DNA of 64,000 bases, taken from NCBI RefSeq assembly GCF_004340945.1, contig NZ_SLYD01000001.1, forward strand, positions 1 to 64,000, written 5' to 3'. The translations under genes and the position numbers were made by a program. The notes under the pieces were generated by a model. It did no database searches and had not been told where the DNA came from. It worked only from the letters and a program-made list of their open reading frames with translations. The DNA comes from Sphingomonas sp. PP-F2F-A104-K0414 (GTDB lineage Bacteria > Pseudomonadota > Alphaproteobacteria > Sphingomonadales > Sphingomonadaceae). Of this stretch, positions 33,353 to 44,462 are shown one piece after another. How positions within the stretch are numbered: position 1 is the first letter of the stretch; every line of letters begins with the position of its first letter.

Positions 33353-35346
33353 TTCGACAACCGTAGCCGGGCAACTTGCTTGGCGATCCTGATGAACGCC
33401 GCCGACAGATCCTCGCCGCTCGTGGTGAACAGCGCCTGATCCGCCGTCGTGGCGCACTTCGTCATCTCCGCGGTGGCGCTTGGCGCGATCGATACGGTCC
33501 AGACGTCGATCTGCATGTCCTGCGCCTTTGCGCATTCCGCCAGTAATCGAGCATTGTGATAGGCTTTCTGCCGGTCCGTCCCAAGATCGCCGCCGGTTAC
33601 TCGCCCGTCATAATATTCCATCCCGTACAAGCCATAGCCATAGGGGGAAGGCGACATGTCGCCGTCGGTTAGGAAGATGATCACCTTGTTGGTTGCGCCG
33701 CGGCCGGGCCATGGCGCATTGTCATCCGCGAAAATGCCGGACGTCGACATCATTCGAGTACCCCAGATCATCCCGACATCGTGATAGGTCCCGCCCAGAG
33801 CCACGAAATCCGCCGCAGAAACATACGCCTGTACTTGCGCCTTGGTCATTGTAGTCAACCGCTGGACGGGCTTGCCGCACGCGACCCATCCTCCCTTCTG
33901 CTTGGTTGGCGAGTTCATCTTTTCCCAAAGATTTGCATTGCCGCCATTGTCGTTCACGTTGATCGTGTTGGTGGTAAAGACGTTGGTCGACGAAAACCGC
34001 TGATACTCGACGTCCGGCCAGAGCGGACGCCACCGTGTGTCATCGTTGGATGGCACGAGATCGGGATCGAGGTCGGCAGGCAGGTTATCCGTATCGAACG
34101 TCATGGCCTTGGCCGTGGTGACGCGTTCCTCGATACAGCCCAGCCACGCCGACGATGCGCCATTGATTTCGGTGGGATCGGTGACGCTGTTCCCGGCGAC
34201 ATAGTTCGTGACGTCCCAGGGATAGGATTGGTACGTCCATACGGCGCTGACGGTCTGCGTGGACGTCGTACACACCTTGAAGACCGTATCCCAATACTGG
34301 GTCGCGACCGTGGCGCGCAGAGTGGAGGGGTTGTAGGTGAAAGGTTGACTAGGGGTTGCACTAGGTGTCCGCGTGACCATCGGGTTGGCCGCCGTCGGGC
34401 AGAGCTTCTGGCTCGTCGTGTTCGTCGTGATTATCGGAATGCCTTCTTTCCTGTCGGCAGTCACCTTACGGGACTGATAGTCCCATGTCGTCCGCGCGCC
34501 CGGGCTGCCGATCATGTAGCCCATCGATTTGGCCTGCACTGCGGCACCCGTATTGACGCTGGAACTGTAGGTCACGAAACCGTAGCGAACATGCGTCGTC
34601 GCCTGAATGTTCGAATCCATCGTCGAATAGAAGTCGACCACCGCCTTGCGGAGCGCGGCAATGCGCGATCCGCTTTTTTCGGGAACGGCATAGCCGACCG
34701 TCCCGGCATACCCATTGGTCTGGTCCAGACCGTCGTATCCGGAGGCTGCATCGGCCGGCACCCTGGCCGGGCGAGAATAGCTCGTGATGGCGTTATTGTT
34801 GACCTGGGTGTTCACATAGGCCGAACAGGTGGCTTCGCTGTCCGACGGCAGGCACGCCATCGATCCGGTTGTATCAAGGACGAATAGGACGTCGGTGTCG
34901 GCAACGTCGTAGCGTGCTTCGCAGGTGACGCTGAGCGTGACGTCTGGCGCCATGAACGCCTTCATGATGGTCATCGGCACCACGACCGTCGCGGTGCCGG
35001 CGACCCGGTTCTCGGTTGTCTTGACGGGTACGAAATTGACGTTCGACGTGCCCATCCAGCCGGCGCGCAGGTTGTTCGCGAAGAATATCCCTGCTTGGTC
35101 GGCCGCGGTTTTCTCCAGCGTCTTGCTCTCGCTGTCGGTCATGAACTTCCGTCCTGCCAGCACACCCGCGTCGCAGGCCTGCTGCATGCGGCTTTTCACG
35201 ACATACAGCCGTGCCATGTCGATCGCCGAACCGGCAATGGCACATAACGGTATCAAGGCTGCGGCCATGATCGCGAGCGTATTGCCCCGGATGTCGCGGC
35301 GCAGGCGTCCCAGAACCGTATTTGCCTTTGCCACTTTACTTCGCAT
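33349..35346 (-). CDS. TadG-like protein with von Willebrand factor A domain
   Basis: 665 aa from ATG 35346. The N-terminal TadG signature (RRDIRGNTLAIMAAALIPL) holds a membrane helix near 20-45. A VWA domain starts at DVLFVLDTTGSM (metal site D-x-T-G-S, near residue 168), with a large insertion, and ends near the C-terminus (KVIIFLTDGDMSPSPYG). TadG proteins anchor or organise Flp pili in the envelope. No other tad genes are in the window, so this operon may work with a distant tad cluster or in another envelope role. Confidence 0.8.
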   Translation of the reverse strand: MRSKVAKANTVLGRLRRDIRGNTLAIMAAALIPLCAIAGSAIDMARLYVVKSRMQQACDAGVLAGRKFMTDSESKTLEKTAADQAGIFFANNLRAGWMGTSNVNFVPVKTTENRVAGTATVVVPMTIMKAFMAPDVTLSVTCEARYDVADTDVLFVLDTTGSMACLPSDSEATCSAYVNTQVNNNAITSYSRPARVPADAASGYDGLDQTNGYAGTVGYAVPEKSGSRIAALRKAVVDFYSTMDSNIQATTHVRYGFVTYSSSVNTGAAVQAKSMGYMIGSPGARTTWDYQSRKVTADRKEGIPIITTNTTSQKLCPTAANPMVTRTPSATPSQPFTYNPSTLRATVATQYWDTVFKVCTTSTQTVSAVWTYQSYPWDVTNYVAGNSVTDPTEINGASSAWLGCIEERVTTAKAMTFDTDNLPADLDPDLVPSNDDTRWRPLWPDVEYQRFSSTNVFTTNTINVNDNGGNANLWEKMNSPTKQKGGWVACGKPVQRLTTMTKAQVQAYVSAADFVALGGTYHDVGMIWGTRMMSTSGIFADDNAPWPGRGATNKVIIFLTDGDMSPSPYGYGLYGMEYYDGRVTGGDLGTDRQKAYHNARLLAECAKAQDMQIDVWTVSIAPSATAEMTKCATTADQALFTTSGEDLSAAFIRIAKQVARLRLSK

Positions 35347-35502
35347 CGTCGATTCCCGTGTCGGCTTGTGATGAGCCCGGTGTGCCATGCGGGATGACCC
35401 GGTAAGCTTGGCTCAAGAGAGATGGTAAACAGCGCCGTAACCAACGGGCTTCGGCGCTCGATGCGGCTTCTGTGCGGGGGGTTGCTCCGCTATCGCACCC
35501 GA

Positions 35503-36159
35503 ATGACCCGAGACACCGCCACCTTCGCGCTTGCCCTCAGCTACGCCCCGACCGCAATGCGGCCCGGTCTCGCGGCCCTGTTCGCGCTTGATGACCGGTT
35601 GGCGGCGATCGTCCGGTCGACGCGCGAGCCGATGGTCGGACAAATGCGGCTGACATGGTGGTACGAGGCGCTTGGACGGCTCGACGAGGCTGCGGCGCCG
35701 CAGGAGCCAATGTTGCAGGCGATCGCGCAGGTGGTTCAGCCGCACGGCGTATCGGGCAGTTCGCTCGCGGCGATGACCGATGGCTGGGAAATGCTGCTGC
35801 AGGAAGAGCTTACGGACACGGCGATCGCGCTGTTCGCTAAGGATCGGGGCGGGCGGCTGTTCGCAGCAGCCGGAACGATCCTGGGCGTGCATGATCCTCG
35901 TATCGCGCTGGCCGGAGAGGGCTGGGCACTCGTCGACTTGGCGCTCGGCATGACGGATCCGCGCGTCGCGGCGCGGGCGCGAAGTCTGGCGAAGGTGCGG
36001 TTCCGAGCGGCCTTTACCGGACGATGGCCCCGTCGCGGTCGATCCCTGGGCGCGATGGCGCTGATGGCCCAGTTCGACGCAACAGCGGCCGCCGACGGTG
36101 CAATTGCCCCCACCCGACGGATCGCGCGTCTACTGCGGCACAGATTGACCGGATACTGA
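35503..36159 (+). CDS. squalene/phytoene synthase family protein, NDUFAF6-like
   Basis: 218 aa; start uncertain, ATG 35503 preferred (MTRDTATFALALSYAP). All-helical. The stretch ALFALDDRLAAIVRSTREP with MRLTWWYEALGRLD recalls the NDUFAF6 branch of the squalene/phytoene synthase fold (MRxxxW). The canonical acidic DxxxD prenyl-diphosphate motifs of true synthases are not visible. An enzymatic role is therefore doubtful; an assembly-factor role by analogy with NDUFAF6 (complex I) is inference. Confidence 0.6.
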   Translation: MTRDTATFALALSYAPTAMRPGLAALFALDDRLAAIVRSTREPMVGQMRLTWWYEALGRLDEAAAPQEPMLQAIAQVVQPHGVSGSSLAAMTDGWEMLLQEELTDTAIALFAKDRGGRLFAAAGTILGVHDPRIALAGEGWALVDLALGMTDPRVAARARSLAKVRFRAAFTGRWPRRGRSLGAMALMAQFDATAAADGAIAPTRRIARLLRHRLTGY

Positions 36160-36232
36160 CCAATCGGGTTGGGAACGATCGTCGGGGCGCCTAGCATCCC
36201 GCCGGATGACGGGCGGCAGCGGGGGCGGGACG

Positions 36233-36703
36233 ATGTGGCGATACCTGACGGGTGGTGCGGCGGTGATAGGGTTGATCGTCGCGGGGTTCATGCTGTTCAG
36301 CGGCAAAGCGAGGCCGGGGCCCATTCTGCCAGCGCAACCCACGTCGCAGATCGGCGGGTCCGCACTCGCTTTAGATCCGCTACCCGACGCCGTGCCCCAA
36401 GCCACCGACAAGACCCGCGAGCAGAAGCGCTTCGATCGCTACGACAAGGACCGCGATGCGAAGATCACGCGGGAGGAATACCTCGTCCAGCGGCGCAAGG
36501 CTTACGCGCGGCTCGACGTGGACGGCGACGGGAAGCTTTCGTTCGACGAGTGGGCGGTGAAGGCGGCGACCAAATTCGCCGACGCGGATCGTGACAAATC
36601 GGGCGCGATGACCGCGCCCGAATTCGCCACGACCGCGGTCAAGCGGAAGGGGCCAGCTCGGGTAAATTGTCCACCGGTTCAGGCTGCTGCCGAGGAGAGT
36701 TGA
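36233..36703 (+). CDS. EF-hand calcium-binding protein with membrane anchor
   Basis: 156 aa; ATG 36233 with GGGGCGGGACG upstream (an ATG at 36206 is possible). An N-terminal hydrophobic helix (about 5-23) anchors or exports it. Three EF-hand-like loops follow: [24 protein letters not shown] and [14 protein letters not shown]. Calcium or metal binding is expected. Its last 65 bases overlap the 3' end of trmFO on the other strand. Confidence 0.8.
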   Translation: MWRYLTGGAAVIGLIVAGFMLFSGKARPGPILPAQPTSQIGGSALALDPLPDAVPQATDKTREQKRFDRYDKDRDAKITREEYLVQRRKAYARLDVDGDGKLSFDEWAVKAATKFADADRDKSGAMTAPEFATTAVKRKGPARVNCPPVQAAAEES

Positions 36704-38006
36704 GCCACTCCGCAAACGCCGCGCGGCCGCGATCGGTGTACATCTTCTTGCGATCGGTCTTCTTGGTGCGGCCGGGAATCGGCGGGAACAGGCCGAAGTT
36801 CACGTTCATCGGCTGATACGTCTCCGCCTCCGCACCGCCGGTGATGTGGCCGAGCAACGCGCCGAGCGCGGTTGCATACGGTGGCGGCGTCAACGTCTTG
36901 CCCGTCAGTTCGGCCGCCGCGAACAACCCTGCGAGCATGCCGATCCCGCAGCTCTCGATATACCCCTCGCACCCGGTGATCTGCCCGGCGAAGCGGATCT
37001 TCGGGCGCGACTTCAATCGCAGCGTCTCGTCGAGCAGTTCGGGCGAGCGGATGAAGGTGTTGCGATGCAGCCCGCCCAACCGCGCGAACTCCGCATTCTC
37101 GAGACCGGGGATCGTGCGGAATAGACGGACCTGGTCGGCATGCTTCAGCTTGGTTTGGAAGCCGACGATGTTCCACAGCGTGCCTTGCGCATTGTCCTGC
37201 CGAAGCTGGACGACGGCGTGCGGCCAGCGACCGGTCTTCGGGTTGTCGAGCCCGACCGGCTTCATCGGACCATAGCGCAGCGTATCGACGCCGCGCTCCG
37301 CCATCACCTCGATCGGCATGCAGCCGTCGAAATACGGCGTGTCCTTCTCCCAGTCCTTGAACGGGGTCTTCTCGCCGTCGACCAAGCCCTGGTGGAAGGC
37401 GAGATACTGGTCCTTGTCCATTGGGCAGTTGATGTAATCCTTGCCCTCACCCTTGTCCCAGCGCGATGCGAACCAGGCGGTGTCCATGTCGATCGAATCG
37501 CGGTGGACGATCGGCGCGAGCGCATCGAAGAAGGCGAGCGCCTCGCGGCCGGTCTCCGCGCCGATGCCTGCCGCCAGCGATGCGGCGGTGAGCGGACCGG
37601 TGGCGATGATCGTCGGACCATCCGGGAGTGCGTCGACGCGTTCGCGAACGAGGGTGATGTTCGGATGCTGGTCGATCGCCTCGGTCACGCTGTTCGAGAA
37701 ATTGTCGCGATCGACCGCGAGCGCGGAGCCCGCGGGGACGCGGTGGATGTCCGCCTGGCGCATGATCAGCGAACCGAGCGTGCGCAGTTCCTGATGAAGC
37801 AGGCCAACCGCGTTGCTGTCGGCATCGTCCGAGCGAAAACTGTTCGAGCAGACGAGTTCTGCGAGCCCGTCGGTCTGGTGCGCGGGCGTGCCTTCGCCGC
37901 TGCCGCGCATTTCGGAAAGGCGGACCTTGAGGCCCGCTTCTGCGAGTTGCCAGGCGGCTTCGGAACCGGCGAGGCCGCCGCCGATGACGTGAATATCGTG
38001 GGTCAT
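36639..38006 (-). CDS. trmFO: methylenetetrahydrofolate-tRNA (uracil-54-C5) methyltransferase
   Basis: 455 aa from ATG 38006. Folate/FAD-dependent enzyme making m5U54 (ribothymidine) in tRNA. Dinucleotide motif [12 protein letters not shown] at the start, [23 protein letters not shown] and [10 protein letters not shown] are family marks. The C-terminal end overlaps the EF-hand gene by 65 bases. It stands alone on its strand. Confidence 0.95.
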   Translation of the reverse strand: MTHDIHVIGGGLAGSEAAWQLAEAGLKVRLSEMRGSGEGTPAHQTDGLAELVCSNSFRSDDADSNAVGLLHQELRTLGSLIMRQADIHRVPAGSALAVDRDNFSNSVTEAIDQHPNITLVRERVDALPDGPTIIATGPLTAASLAAGIGAETGREALAFFDALAPIVHRDSIDMDTAWFASRWDKGEGKDYINCPMDKDQYLAFHQGLVDGEKTPFKDWEKDTPYFDGCMPIEVMAERGVDTLRYGPMKPVGLDNPKTGRWPHAVVQLRQDNAQGTLWNIVGFQTKLKHADQVRLFRTIPGLENAEFARLGGLHRNTFIRSPELLDETLRLKSRPKIRFAGQITGCEGYIESCGIGMLAGLFAAAELTGKTLTPPPYATALGALLGHITGGAEAETYQPMNVNFGLFPPIPGRTKKTDRKKMYTDRGRAAFAEWLNSPRQQPEPVDNLPELAPSA

Positions 38007-38079
38007 TCCGGTCAGATAGCGCGGGACGCGTGTCATGTCAGCGGTTGTCGTGCCAGCGGTGTAATCCCACTTCGCCTTC

Positions 38080-38523
38080 ATGACCCACCCCGCGAAGATC
38101 TTCACGATCGGCTACGAAGCCACGACGATGGCCGATTTCCTCAGCACGCTGAAGGCGGCGGGGGTGGAGCGGGTGATCGACGTCCGCGCGCTCCCGTTGT
38201 CGCGGCGGCCGGGGTTCTCGAAGACCTCGCTGGCTGCGTCGTTGCGCGAGGTCGATATCGACTATGTGCATCTGAAGGCGCTCGGAACGCCGAAGCGCGG
38301 ACGTGACGCGGCAAAGAAGGGCGACGTAGCGACGCTTACCGCGGTGTACGATGAGCAACTCGAACTTCCCGAGGCGCAGGCGCAGGCCGCGATCATGCTC
38401 GGGCTCGCCGCGGAGAAGCCGAGCGCGCTGCTCTGTTACGAACGCGACCCATGCCATTGCCACCGAACCTTGCTGTTGCAGGCGGTGGGCGAGGGGGCAG
38501 AGGTCGTGGATCTTTATACGTAG
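38080..38523 (+). CDS. DUF488 domain protein
   Basis: 147 aa. DUF488 pattern: [41 protein letters not shown], and the C-terminal [16 protein letters not shown] with clustered Cys and His. Function is unknown; the CxxxxCHCHR end suggests metal binding or a redox role. Divergent from trmFO by 73 bases. Confidence 0.88.
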   Translation: MTHPAKIFTIGYEATTMADFLSTLKAAGVERVIDVRALPLSRRPGFSKTSLAASLREVDIDYVHLKALGTPKRGRDAAKKGDVATLTAVYDEQLELPEAQAQAAIMLGLAAEKPSALLCYERDPCHCHRTLLLQAVGEGAEVVDLYT

Positions 38524-38586
38524 GCCGGGCTAGCCGCCTCTTCGTAAAACCCCGTCACGCCGCGTTGTCCGTTACCCGCTCTATCC

Positions 38587-38668
38587 GTCACCCCAGCGAA
38601 AGCTGGGGTATCCCTGTTTGGCGTGCGACATCTGCCCCGAGAGATACCCCAGCTTTTGCTGGGGTGAC
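38587..38668. repeat. composite double-hairpin palindrome (element D)
   Basis: GTCACCCCAGCGAAAGCTGGGG opens it (longest stretch given as arms: CCCCAGC / GCTGGGG); GATACCCCAGCTTTTGCTGGGGTGAC closes it, with arms pairing across the element. It lies in the 383-base gap 38524-38906 before the sulfate transporter; the remainder of the gap shows no gene. Confidence 0.75.
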
Positions 38669-38906
38669 GGCAGGTAGGTGGAGGGGCGCATGCGCGACGT
38701 CGCGATCGAGGATTATACCGACGGGGTAATACAGGCCGATTGTTGCCACGCAGCACACTCTCCGCTAACGAACCCCCACTCGCTTGGACCCGGTGCAATT
38801 CCGGGTGGCTATTCCGGCCGCCGATCCGCCGGACAACGCACCGACGCTTTTATCACGAACCGCCCGCGCAACCGCCGCGGTTCTCGCGTCCTATGCGGAT
38901 ACACAC

Positions 38907-40385
38907 ATGACATCATATTCTCGTTACCGAGCCGAATGGTTCAGCGGCCCCACGGCTGCGCGCCGTGACGTTCTCGCCGGCATGGTCGGCACCTTCGCGC
39001 TGATCCCCGAGGTCATCGCCTTCTCGTTCGTTGCCGGCATCGATCCCCAAGTCGGCCTGTTCGCCTCTTTCGTGATCGGCATCGTCATCGCGGTCGCTGG
39101 CGGGCGCCCCGCGATGATTTCCGGTGCGGCAGGCTCCGTCGCGCTGGTCGCCGCCGCGCTCGTCCACGCGCACGGCCTGCAATATCTGCTCGTCGCGACG
39201 ATCCTCGCGGGCGCACTCCAGATCGCCTTCGGGCTCGCCAAGCTCGACATATTGATGCGGTTCGTCTCGAAGTCAGTCCATGCCGGCTTCGTCAACGCGC
39301 TCGCCATCCTGATCTTCTCGGCGCAGGTGCCGCAGATGGTCGGCGTCAGCTGGCAGGCGTATGTGATGATCGCCGGCGGCCTCGCACTCATCTACCTCAT
39401 GCCTCGCATCTCTAGCGCGATCCCGTCGCCGCTGATCTGCATCGTCGTCCTCACCGCGATCGCGATGTGGTTCCCGATGCCGCTGAAGACGGTCGGCGAT
39501 CTCGGTCGCCTGCCGGATTCGCTGCCGTCGTTCGGGCTGCCGGACGTGCCGCTCACCTGGGACACGCTGCGGATCGTCGCGCCCTATGCGTTCGCGATGG
39601 CCGCGGTCGGCCTGCTTGAATCGATGATGACCGCCAGCGTGGTCGACGAACTCACCGAGACCACCAGTTCGAAGGCGCGCGAGTGCACGGGGCTCGGCCT
39701 CGCCAACATCGCGGCGGGCGCGTTCGGCGGCATCGCCGGGTGCGGGATGATCGGCCAGACCGTCGGCAATGTCCGCTATGGCGGCACCGGGCGGCTCTCG
39801 ACGATGGTCGCGGGCGTGTTCCTGCTGATCGTCATGGTCCCGCTGCGGCCATGGGTCGCGCAGGTGCCGGTCGCGGCGCTGGTCGCGATCATGATCATGG
39901 TGTCGATCAGCACCTTCTCCTGGGGCTCGCTCCGCGACCTCGCGCGGCACCCGAAGATGTCGAGCGTGGTGATGGTCGCGACCGTCGTCGTCACCGTCGC
40001 GACGCACGACCTTTCGCTCGGAGTCGGGGTCGGCGTGCTGCTCAGCGGCGTGTTCTTCGCGTGGAAGGTGACGCGGATGATGGACGTCGCAATCGATCAT
40101 GACGTGGCAAGCGACACGCGTATCTACCGAGTAAGCGGGCAGATCTTCTTCGCCAGCGCCGACATCTTCGCCGACCGGTTCGACCTGCGCGAGGCGGCCC
40201 GCGCTGTCCGTATCGACCTGACCAACGCGCATCTCTGGGACGTCACGGCAGTCGCCGCGCTAGAAGATGTCGTCGGCAAACTGCGTCGCCACGGTCGCGA
40301 GGTCGAGGTCATCGGCCTCAACACGGCGAGCGCAACGCTGGTCGATCGCCATGCCCCGCTGATGATGGACCCGATCAAGGGGTAA
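38907..40385 (+). CDS. SulP family sulfate/anion transporter with STAS domain
   Basis: 492 aa from ATG 38907; upstream codons in frame do not resemble the family. About 10-12 membrane segments (20-410), with [17 protein letters not shown] as a SulP mark. A C-terminal STAS domain (about 415-490) contains [20 protein letters not shown]. Its position directly before cysD, cysNC and cysQ supports sulfate uptake, although SulP proteins also carry bicarbonate or other anions. Confidence 0.88.
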   Translation: MTSYSRYRAEWFSGPTAARRDVLAGMVGTFALIPEVIAFSFVAGIDPQVGLFASFVIGIVIAVAGGRPAMISGAAGSVALVAAALVHAHGLQYLLVATILAGALQIAFGLAKLDILMRFVSKSVHAGFVNALAILIFSAQVPQMVGVSWQAYVMIAGGLALIYLMPRISSAIPSPLICIVVLTAIAMWFPMPLKTVGDLGRLPDSLPSFGLPDVPLTWDTLRIVAPYAFAMAAVGLLESMMTASVVDELTETTSSKARECTGLGLANIAAGAFGGIAGCGMIGQTVGNVRYGGTGRLSTMVAGVFLLIVMVPLRPWVAQVPVAALVAIMIMVSISTFSWGSLRDLARHPKMSSVVMVATVVVTVATHDLSLGVGVGVLLSGVFFAWKVTRMMDVAIDHDVASDTRIYRVSGQIFFASADIFADRFDLREAARAVRIDLTNAHLWDVTAVAALEDVVGKLRRHGREVEVIGLNTASATLVDRHAPLMMDPIKG

Positions 40386-40455
40386 TGCTCGATCTTTGGG
40401 GCGGGCGAGAAATACGATGCTGTACGCGCCGCCCCGACGCCCTACGTCGAGGGGG

Positions 40456-41382
40456 ATGACGAAACTTCCAGATACCGGCCCCGTGTCGCTCACGCATCTC
40501 CAGCGGCTCGAGGCGGAGAGCATCCACATCCTGCGCGAGGTGGTCGCCGAGTGCGAGCGCCCGGTGATGCTCTACAGCGTCGGCAAGGATTCCGCGGTGA
40601 TGCTGCATCTCGCGCGCAAGGCCTTCTACCCGTCGCCGCCGCCATTCCCGCTGCTGCACGTCGATACGACGTGGAAGTTCAAGGCGATGTACGACCTGCG
40701 CGACCGGATGGCGGCGGAGAGCGGCATGGAGCTGCTCGTCTACAAGAACCCCGAGGCCGAGGCGCGCGGGATCAACCCGTTCGACCACGGCGCGCTCCAC
40801 ACCGATATGTGGAAGACCGAGGGGCTCAAGCAGGCGCTCGATCTTCACGGGTTCGACGCGGCGTTCGGCGGTGCACGGCGCGACGAGGAGAAGAGCCGCG
40901 CGAAGGAGCGCGTCTTCTCGTTCCGCGCCGCGCATCATCGCTGGGACCCGAAGAAGCAGCGCCCCGAGGTGTGGAACCTCTACAATGCGCGCAAAGCGAA
41001 GGGCGAGAGCATCCGCGTCTTCCCGATCTCGAACTGGACCGAACTCGATGTCTGGCAATATATCCAGCTCGAGGACATCCCGATCGTCCCGCTCTATTTC
41101 GCTGCACCGCGCCCTACCGTCGAGCGCGACGGCATGCTGCTGATGGTCGACGACGATCGCTTTCGGCTCGAGCCTGGCGAGGTGCCGGTCGAACGCTCGA
41201 TCCGCTTCCGCACGCTGGGTTGCTATCCGTTGACGGGCGCGGTCGAGAGCGAGGCCGACAACCTGTCCGCGGTGATCCAGGAGATGCTGCTGACTACTAC
41301 CAGCGAACGCCAGGGCCGCGCGATCGACCGCGACGCGGGCTCGGCCAGCATGGAGAAGAAGAAGCAGGAGGGCTATTTCTGA
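40456..41382 (+). CDS. cysD: sulfate adenylyltransferase subunit 2
   Basis: 308 aa from ATG 40456 with GAGGGGG upstream. Small ATP-sulfurylase subunit: the PP-loop SVGKDS (41-46), [28 protein letters not shown] and [12 protein letters not shown] are standard. With CysN it forms APS from sulfate and ATP. Stop overlaps the cysNC start (TGATG). Confidence 0.95.
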   Translation: MTKLPDTGPVSLTHLQRLEAESIHILREVVAECERPVMLYSVGKDSAVMLHLARKAFYPSPPPFPLLHVDTTWKFKAMYDLRDRMAAESGMELLVYKNPEAEARGINPFDHGALHTDMWKTEGLKQALDLHGFDAAFGGARRDEEKSRAKERVFSFRAAHHRWDPKKQRPEVWNLYNARKAKGESIRVFPISNWTELDVWQYIQLEDIPIVPLYFAAPRPTVERDGMLLMVDDDRFRLEPGEVPVERSIRFRTLGCYPLTGAVESEADNLSAVIQEMLLTTTSERQGRAIDRDAGSASMEKKKQEGYF

Positions 41383-43295
41383 TGGCAACGCGCGTGCAAG
41401 AGTCCGCCTATCAGGTGCAAGACATCATCGCCGAGGACATCGACGCCTATCTGTTCCAGCACCAGCATAAGAGCCTGCTCCGGTTCATCACCTGCGGGTC
41501 AGTGGACGATGGAAAGTCCACGCTTATCGGGCGGTTGCTGTATGATTCTAAGATGATCTTCGAGGATCAGCTCGCTGCGCTGGAGAGCGATTCGAAGAAG
41601 GTCGGTACGCAAGGCCAGGAGATCGATTTCGCGTTGCTGGTCGACGGGCTCGCCGCCGAGCGCGAGCAGGGCATTACGATCGACGTCGCCTATCGCTATT
41701 TCTCGACCGAGAAGCGCAAGTTCATCGTCGCGGATACGCCGGGGCACGAGCAATATACGCGCAACATGATCACCGGTGCGTCGACCGCCGATCTCGCGGT
41801 GATCCTGGTCGATGCGCGCAAGGGCATCCTGACGCAGACCAAGCGCCACAGCTATCTCGCGCACCTGATCGGCATCCGGCACCTCGTGTTGGCGGTGAAC
41901 AAGATGGACCTCGTCGGGTACGAGCAGGCGACCTACGACCGGATCGTGGCGGACTATGCGGCGTTCGCGGAGTCGATCGGGATCGCCGGTTTTACGCCGA
42001 TGCCGATCTCCGGCTTCAAGGGCGACAACATCACGACCCAGAGTGCGAACACGCGCTGGTACGACGGCCCGACGCTGATCGACCATCTCGACACGGTGAC
42101 GCTCGACGTCAGCGAGGATCAGGCCGACGCGTTCCGGATGCCGGTACAGTGGGTGAACCGCCCAAACCTCGATTTCCGGGGTTTTTCAGGGCTGGTCGCG
42201 AGTGGCTCGATCGCACCGGGAGATCCGGTGCGCATCCTGCCGGGCGGACGCACCTCGACGATCGCGCGCGTGGTTACTTTTGGCGGCGACCTGGAGAAGG
42301 CCGTCGCCGGGCAATCGGTGACGTTGACCTTGGCGGACGAGATCGATTGCTCGCGCGGCGACGTCATCGTTGCCGCGGAATCGCCGCCCGAGGCTGCCGA
42401 TCAGTTCGAGGCGACCGTCGTGTGGATGGCGGACGAGGAGATGCTGCCGGGACGTCCCTATTGGCTGAAACTCGCCACGCAGACCGTGACGGCGACGGTC
42501 CAGCAGCCGAAATACCAGATCAATGTCAATACGATGGAGCGGCTTGCTGCCAAGACGCTCGAACTGAACGCGATCGGCGTTGCTAACCTCTCGACCGACC
42601 GGCCGCTGGTGTTCGAGTCCTATGGGGATAATCGCCAGCTCGGCGGGTTCATCCTAGTGGACAAGATCACCAACGCGACGGTGGCGGCGGGGATGCTGCA
42701 CTTCTCGCTCCGGCGTGCGCAGAACGTACACTGGCAGGCGACCGATATCGGCCGTGAGGCGCACGCCGCGCTGAAGAACCAGAAGGCGGCGGTGCTGTGG
42801 TTCACGGGGCTGTCGGGTGCGGGCAAGTCGACGATCGCCAATCTGGTCGAGATGAAGCTGGCCCGGATGAACCGGCACACGTTCCTGCTGGACGGCGACA
42901 ATGTCCGCCACGGGCTGAACCGCGACCTCGGCTTCACCGATGCCGACCGGGTCGAGAATATTCGGCGCGTCGGCGAGGTCGCCAAGCTGATGACCGATGC
43001 CGGGCTGATCGTGATCACCGCGTTCATCTCGCCGTTCCGCGCCGAGCGTGAGATGGTGCGGCAGATGATGGCGCCGGGCGAGTTCATCGAGGTGCATATC
43101 GACACGCCGCTCGCGGAGGCGGAGCGCCGCGACGTGAAGGGGCTGTATGCGAAGGCCCGGGCGGGGAAACTGACCAACTTCACCGGGATCGACTCCCCCT
43201 ATGAAGCGCCGGCCAACCCGGAGATCCGGATCGACACGTCGGGCATGACTCCCGACGAGGCGGCCGATGCGATCGTCGCGATGCTGATCCCATGA
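41382..43295 (+). CDS. cysNC: bifunctional sulfate adenylyltransferase subunit 1/APS kinase
   Basis: 637 aa. The N-terminal part is the GTPase subunit of ATP sulfurylase: [10 protein letters not shown]-loop (39-47), DTPGHEQY and NKMDL. The C-terminal part (about 460-637) is an APS kinase: P-loop GLSGAGKST near 475, [15 protein letters not shown] and [10 protein letters not shown]. The protein thus makes APS and then PAPS. Fusion of CysN and CysC is common in proteobacteria. Overlaps cysD and cysQ. Confidence 0.96.
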   Translation: MATRVQESAYQVQDIIAEDIDAYLFQHQHKSLLRFITCGSVDDGKSTLIGRLLYDSKMIFEDQLAALESDSKKVGTQGQEIDFALLVDGLAAEREQGITIDVAYRYFSTEKRKFIVADTPGHEQYTRNMITGASTADLAVILVDARKGILTQTKRHSYLAHLIGIRHLVLAVNKMDLVGYEQATYDRIVADYAAFAESIGIAGFTPMPISGFKGDNITTQSANTRWYDGPTLIDHLDTVTLDVSEDQADAFRMPVQWVNRPNLDFRGFSGLVASGSIAPGDPVRILPGGRTSTIARVVTFGGDLEKAVAGQSVTLTLADEIDCSRGDVIVAAESPPEAADQFEATVVWMADEEMLPGRPYWLKLATQTVTATVQQPKYQINVNTMERLAAKTLELNAIGVANLSTDRPLVFESYGDNRQLGGFILVDKITNATVAAGMLHFSLRRAQNVHWQATDIGREAHAALKNQKAAVLWFTGLSGAGKSTIANLVEMKLARMNRHTFLLDGDNVRHGLNRDLGFTDADRVENIRRVGEVAKLMTDAGLIVITAFISPFRAEREMVRQMMAPGEFIEVHIDTPLAEAERRDVKGLYAKARAGKLTNFTGIDSPYEAPANPEIRIDTSGMTPDEAADAIVAMLIP

Positions 43296-44026
43296 GCGTG
43301 ATGACCGACGGCGAACTCGCCGCGCATCTGGCCGAGACGGCGGGGCGGTTGCTGCTCGAAGTGCGACGGTCGGGCGTGTTCTCGCCCGGCGCGCTCGGCA
43401 AGGCCGGGGACGAGACCGCGAACGCCTTCCTCGTTCACGCGCTGCAGGATGCGCGGCCGAACGACGGTCTGTTGTCGGAGGAGCGGCGGTGCGACGGGAC
43501 GCGGACGGCGATGTCGCGCGTGTGGATCGTCGATCCGGTCGACGGAACGCGCGAATATGGCGAGGCGCGCGACGACTGGGCGGTGCATGTCGCGCTTGCG
43601 ATCGACGGGGTCGCGACGGTCGGCGCGGTCGCGCTGCCGGGATTGGGGCTCGTCCTGCGCTCGGATCAACCCGTGCCCGTACCGCCACCGGCCGATCCGC
43701 TGCGGATGGTCGTCAGCCGGACGCGGCCCGCGCCCGAGGCGGTGAAGGTCGCCGAGGTCCTGGGAGCGATGCTGATCCCGATGGGCTCGGCCGGCGCAAA
43801 GGGGATGGCGGTGGTCCGCGGCGAGGCGGATATCTACCTGCATTCTGGCGGGCAGTATGAGTGGGATTCCGCCGCGCCGGTCGCGGTGGCGGCGGCGTTC
43901 GGGTTGCATTGCAGCCGGATCGACGGGTCGCCGTTGGTGTATAATTGTCGGGATGTCTACATGCCCGACCTGCTGATCTGCCCCGTTGCACTGCGCGACC
44001 GGGTCATGGCGGCGATGGCGGCGTGA
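43292..44026 (+). CDS. cysQ: 3'(2'),5'-bisphosphate nucleotidase
   Basis: 244 aa. Inositol-phosphatase fold: [22 protein letters not shown] (metal-binding D-P-V-D-G-T) and the C-terminal [13 protein letters not shown]. CysQ hydrolyses PAP, the by-product of PAPS use, to AMP and so prevents toxicity. Start overlaps the cysNC stop (ATGA); last gene of the sulfate operon. Confidence 0.9.
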   Translation: MSVMTDGELAAHLAETAGRLLLEVRRSGVFSPGALGKAGDETANAFLVHALQDARPNDGLLSEERRCDGTRTAMSRVWIVDPVDGTREYGEARDDWAVHVALAIDGVATVGAVALPGLGLVLRSDQPVPVPPPADPLRMVVSRTRPAPEAVKVAEVLGAMLIPMGSAGAKGMAVVRGEADIYLHSGGQYEWDSAAPVAVAAAFGLHCSRIDGSPLVYNCRDVYMPDLLICPVALRDRVMAAMAA

Positions 44027-44037
44027 TGGCTTAGGTT

Positions 44038-44109
44038 CTCCTGCGAAGGCAGGAGTCCAGGGTTACAAACGTCAACACCCGTAACCCTGGACTCCTGCAT
44101 GCGCAGGAG
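44038..44109. repeat. composite double-hairpin palindrome (element A2)
   Basis: CTCCTGCGAAGGCAGGAG, TCCAGGGTTAC, spacer, GTAACCCTGGA, CTCCTGCATGCGCAGGAG. Same family and layout as element A1 at 19817. Between the convergent cysQ and lipoprotein genes. Confidence 0.8.
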
Positions 44110-44115
44110 AACACA

Positions 44116-44451
44116 TTACTGCTGCGGTTCGGCGTCGTTCTCTACCGGAGCCTCATCGCGCGTAACCCGAGCGGTCATGCCCGTGGCGTCGGCATCGTCA
44201 AGCATCTGCTCGTCCGGCGCGACCGGTTTTTCGCGTGGCGGTTCGACCACAGCGGGTGCTGCCGGTGCGGCTTCGACCGGTGCCGCCTCGACCGGGGCAG
44301 GGGCCGCCTCGGTCTCGGTCACGCCGGTATCCTCGACCATGTTGGTGTCCGTCGGCGGCTGCTCAGGCTCGGAACGAGAGCAGCCGGCCAGCGCCATGGC
44401 GGCTAGCAGGCCGCCGGCGATGGCGGTACGGGTGCGGGTGGAAATCGTCAT
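44116..44451 (-). CDS. Pro/Ala/Glu-rich lipoprotein
   Basis: 111 aa. Signal peptide with lipobox L-A-G-C (Cys24). The mature part is low-complexity Ala/Pro/Val/Glu and acidic (APVEAAPVEAAPAAP), so it is probably an extended linker-like envelope protein. It follows the L,D-transpeptidase gene by 11 bases and may be in the same operon. No family recognised. Confidence 0.7.
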   Translation of the reverse strand: MTISTRTRTAIAGGLLAAMALAGCSRSEPEQPPTDTNMVEDTGVTETEAAPAPVEAAPVEAAPAAPAVVEPPREKPVAPDEQMLDDADATGMTARVTRDEAPVENDAEPQQ

Positions 44452-44462
44452 GTCTGACCCTC

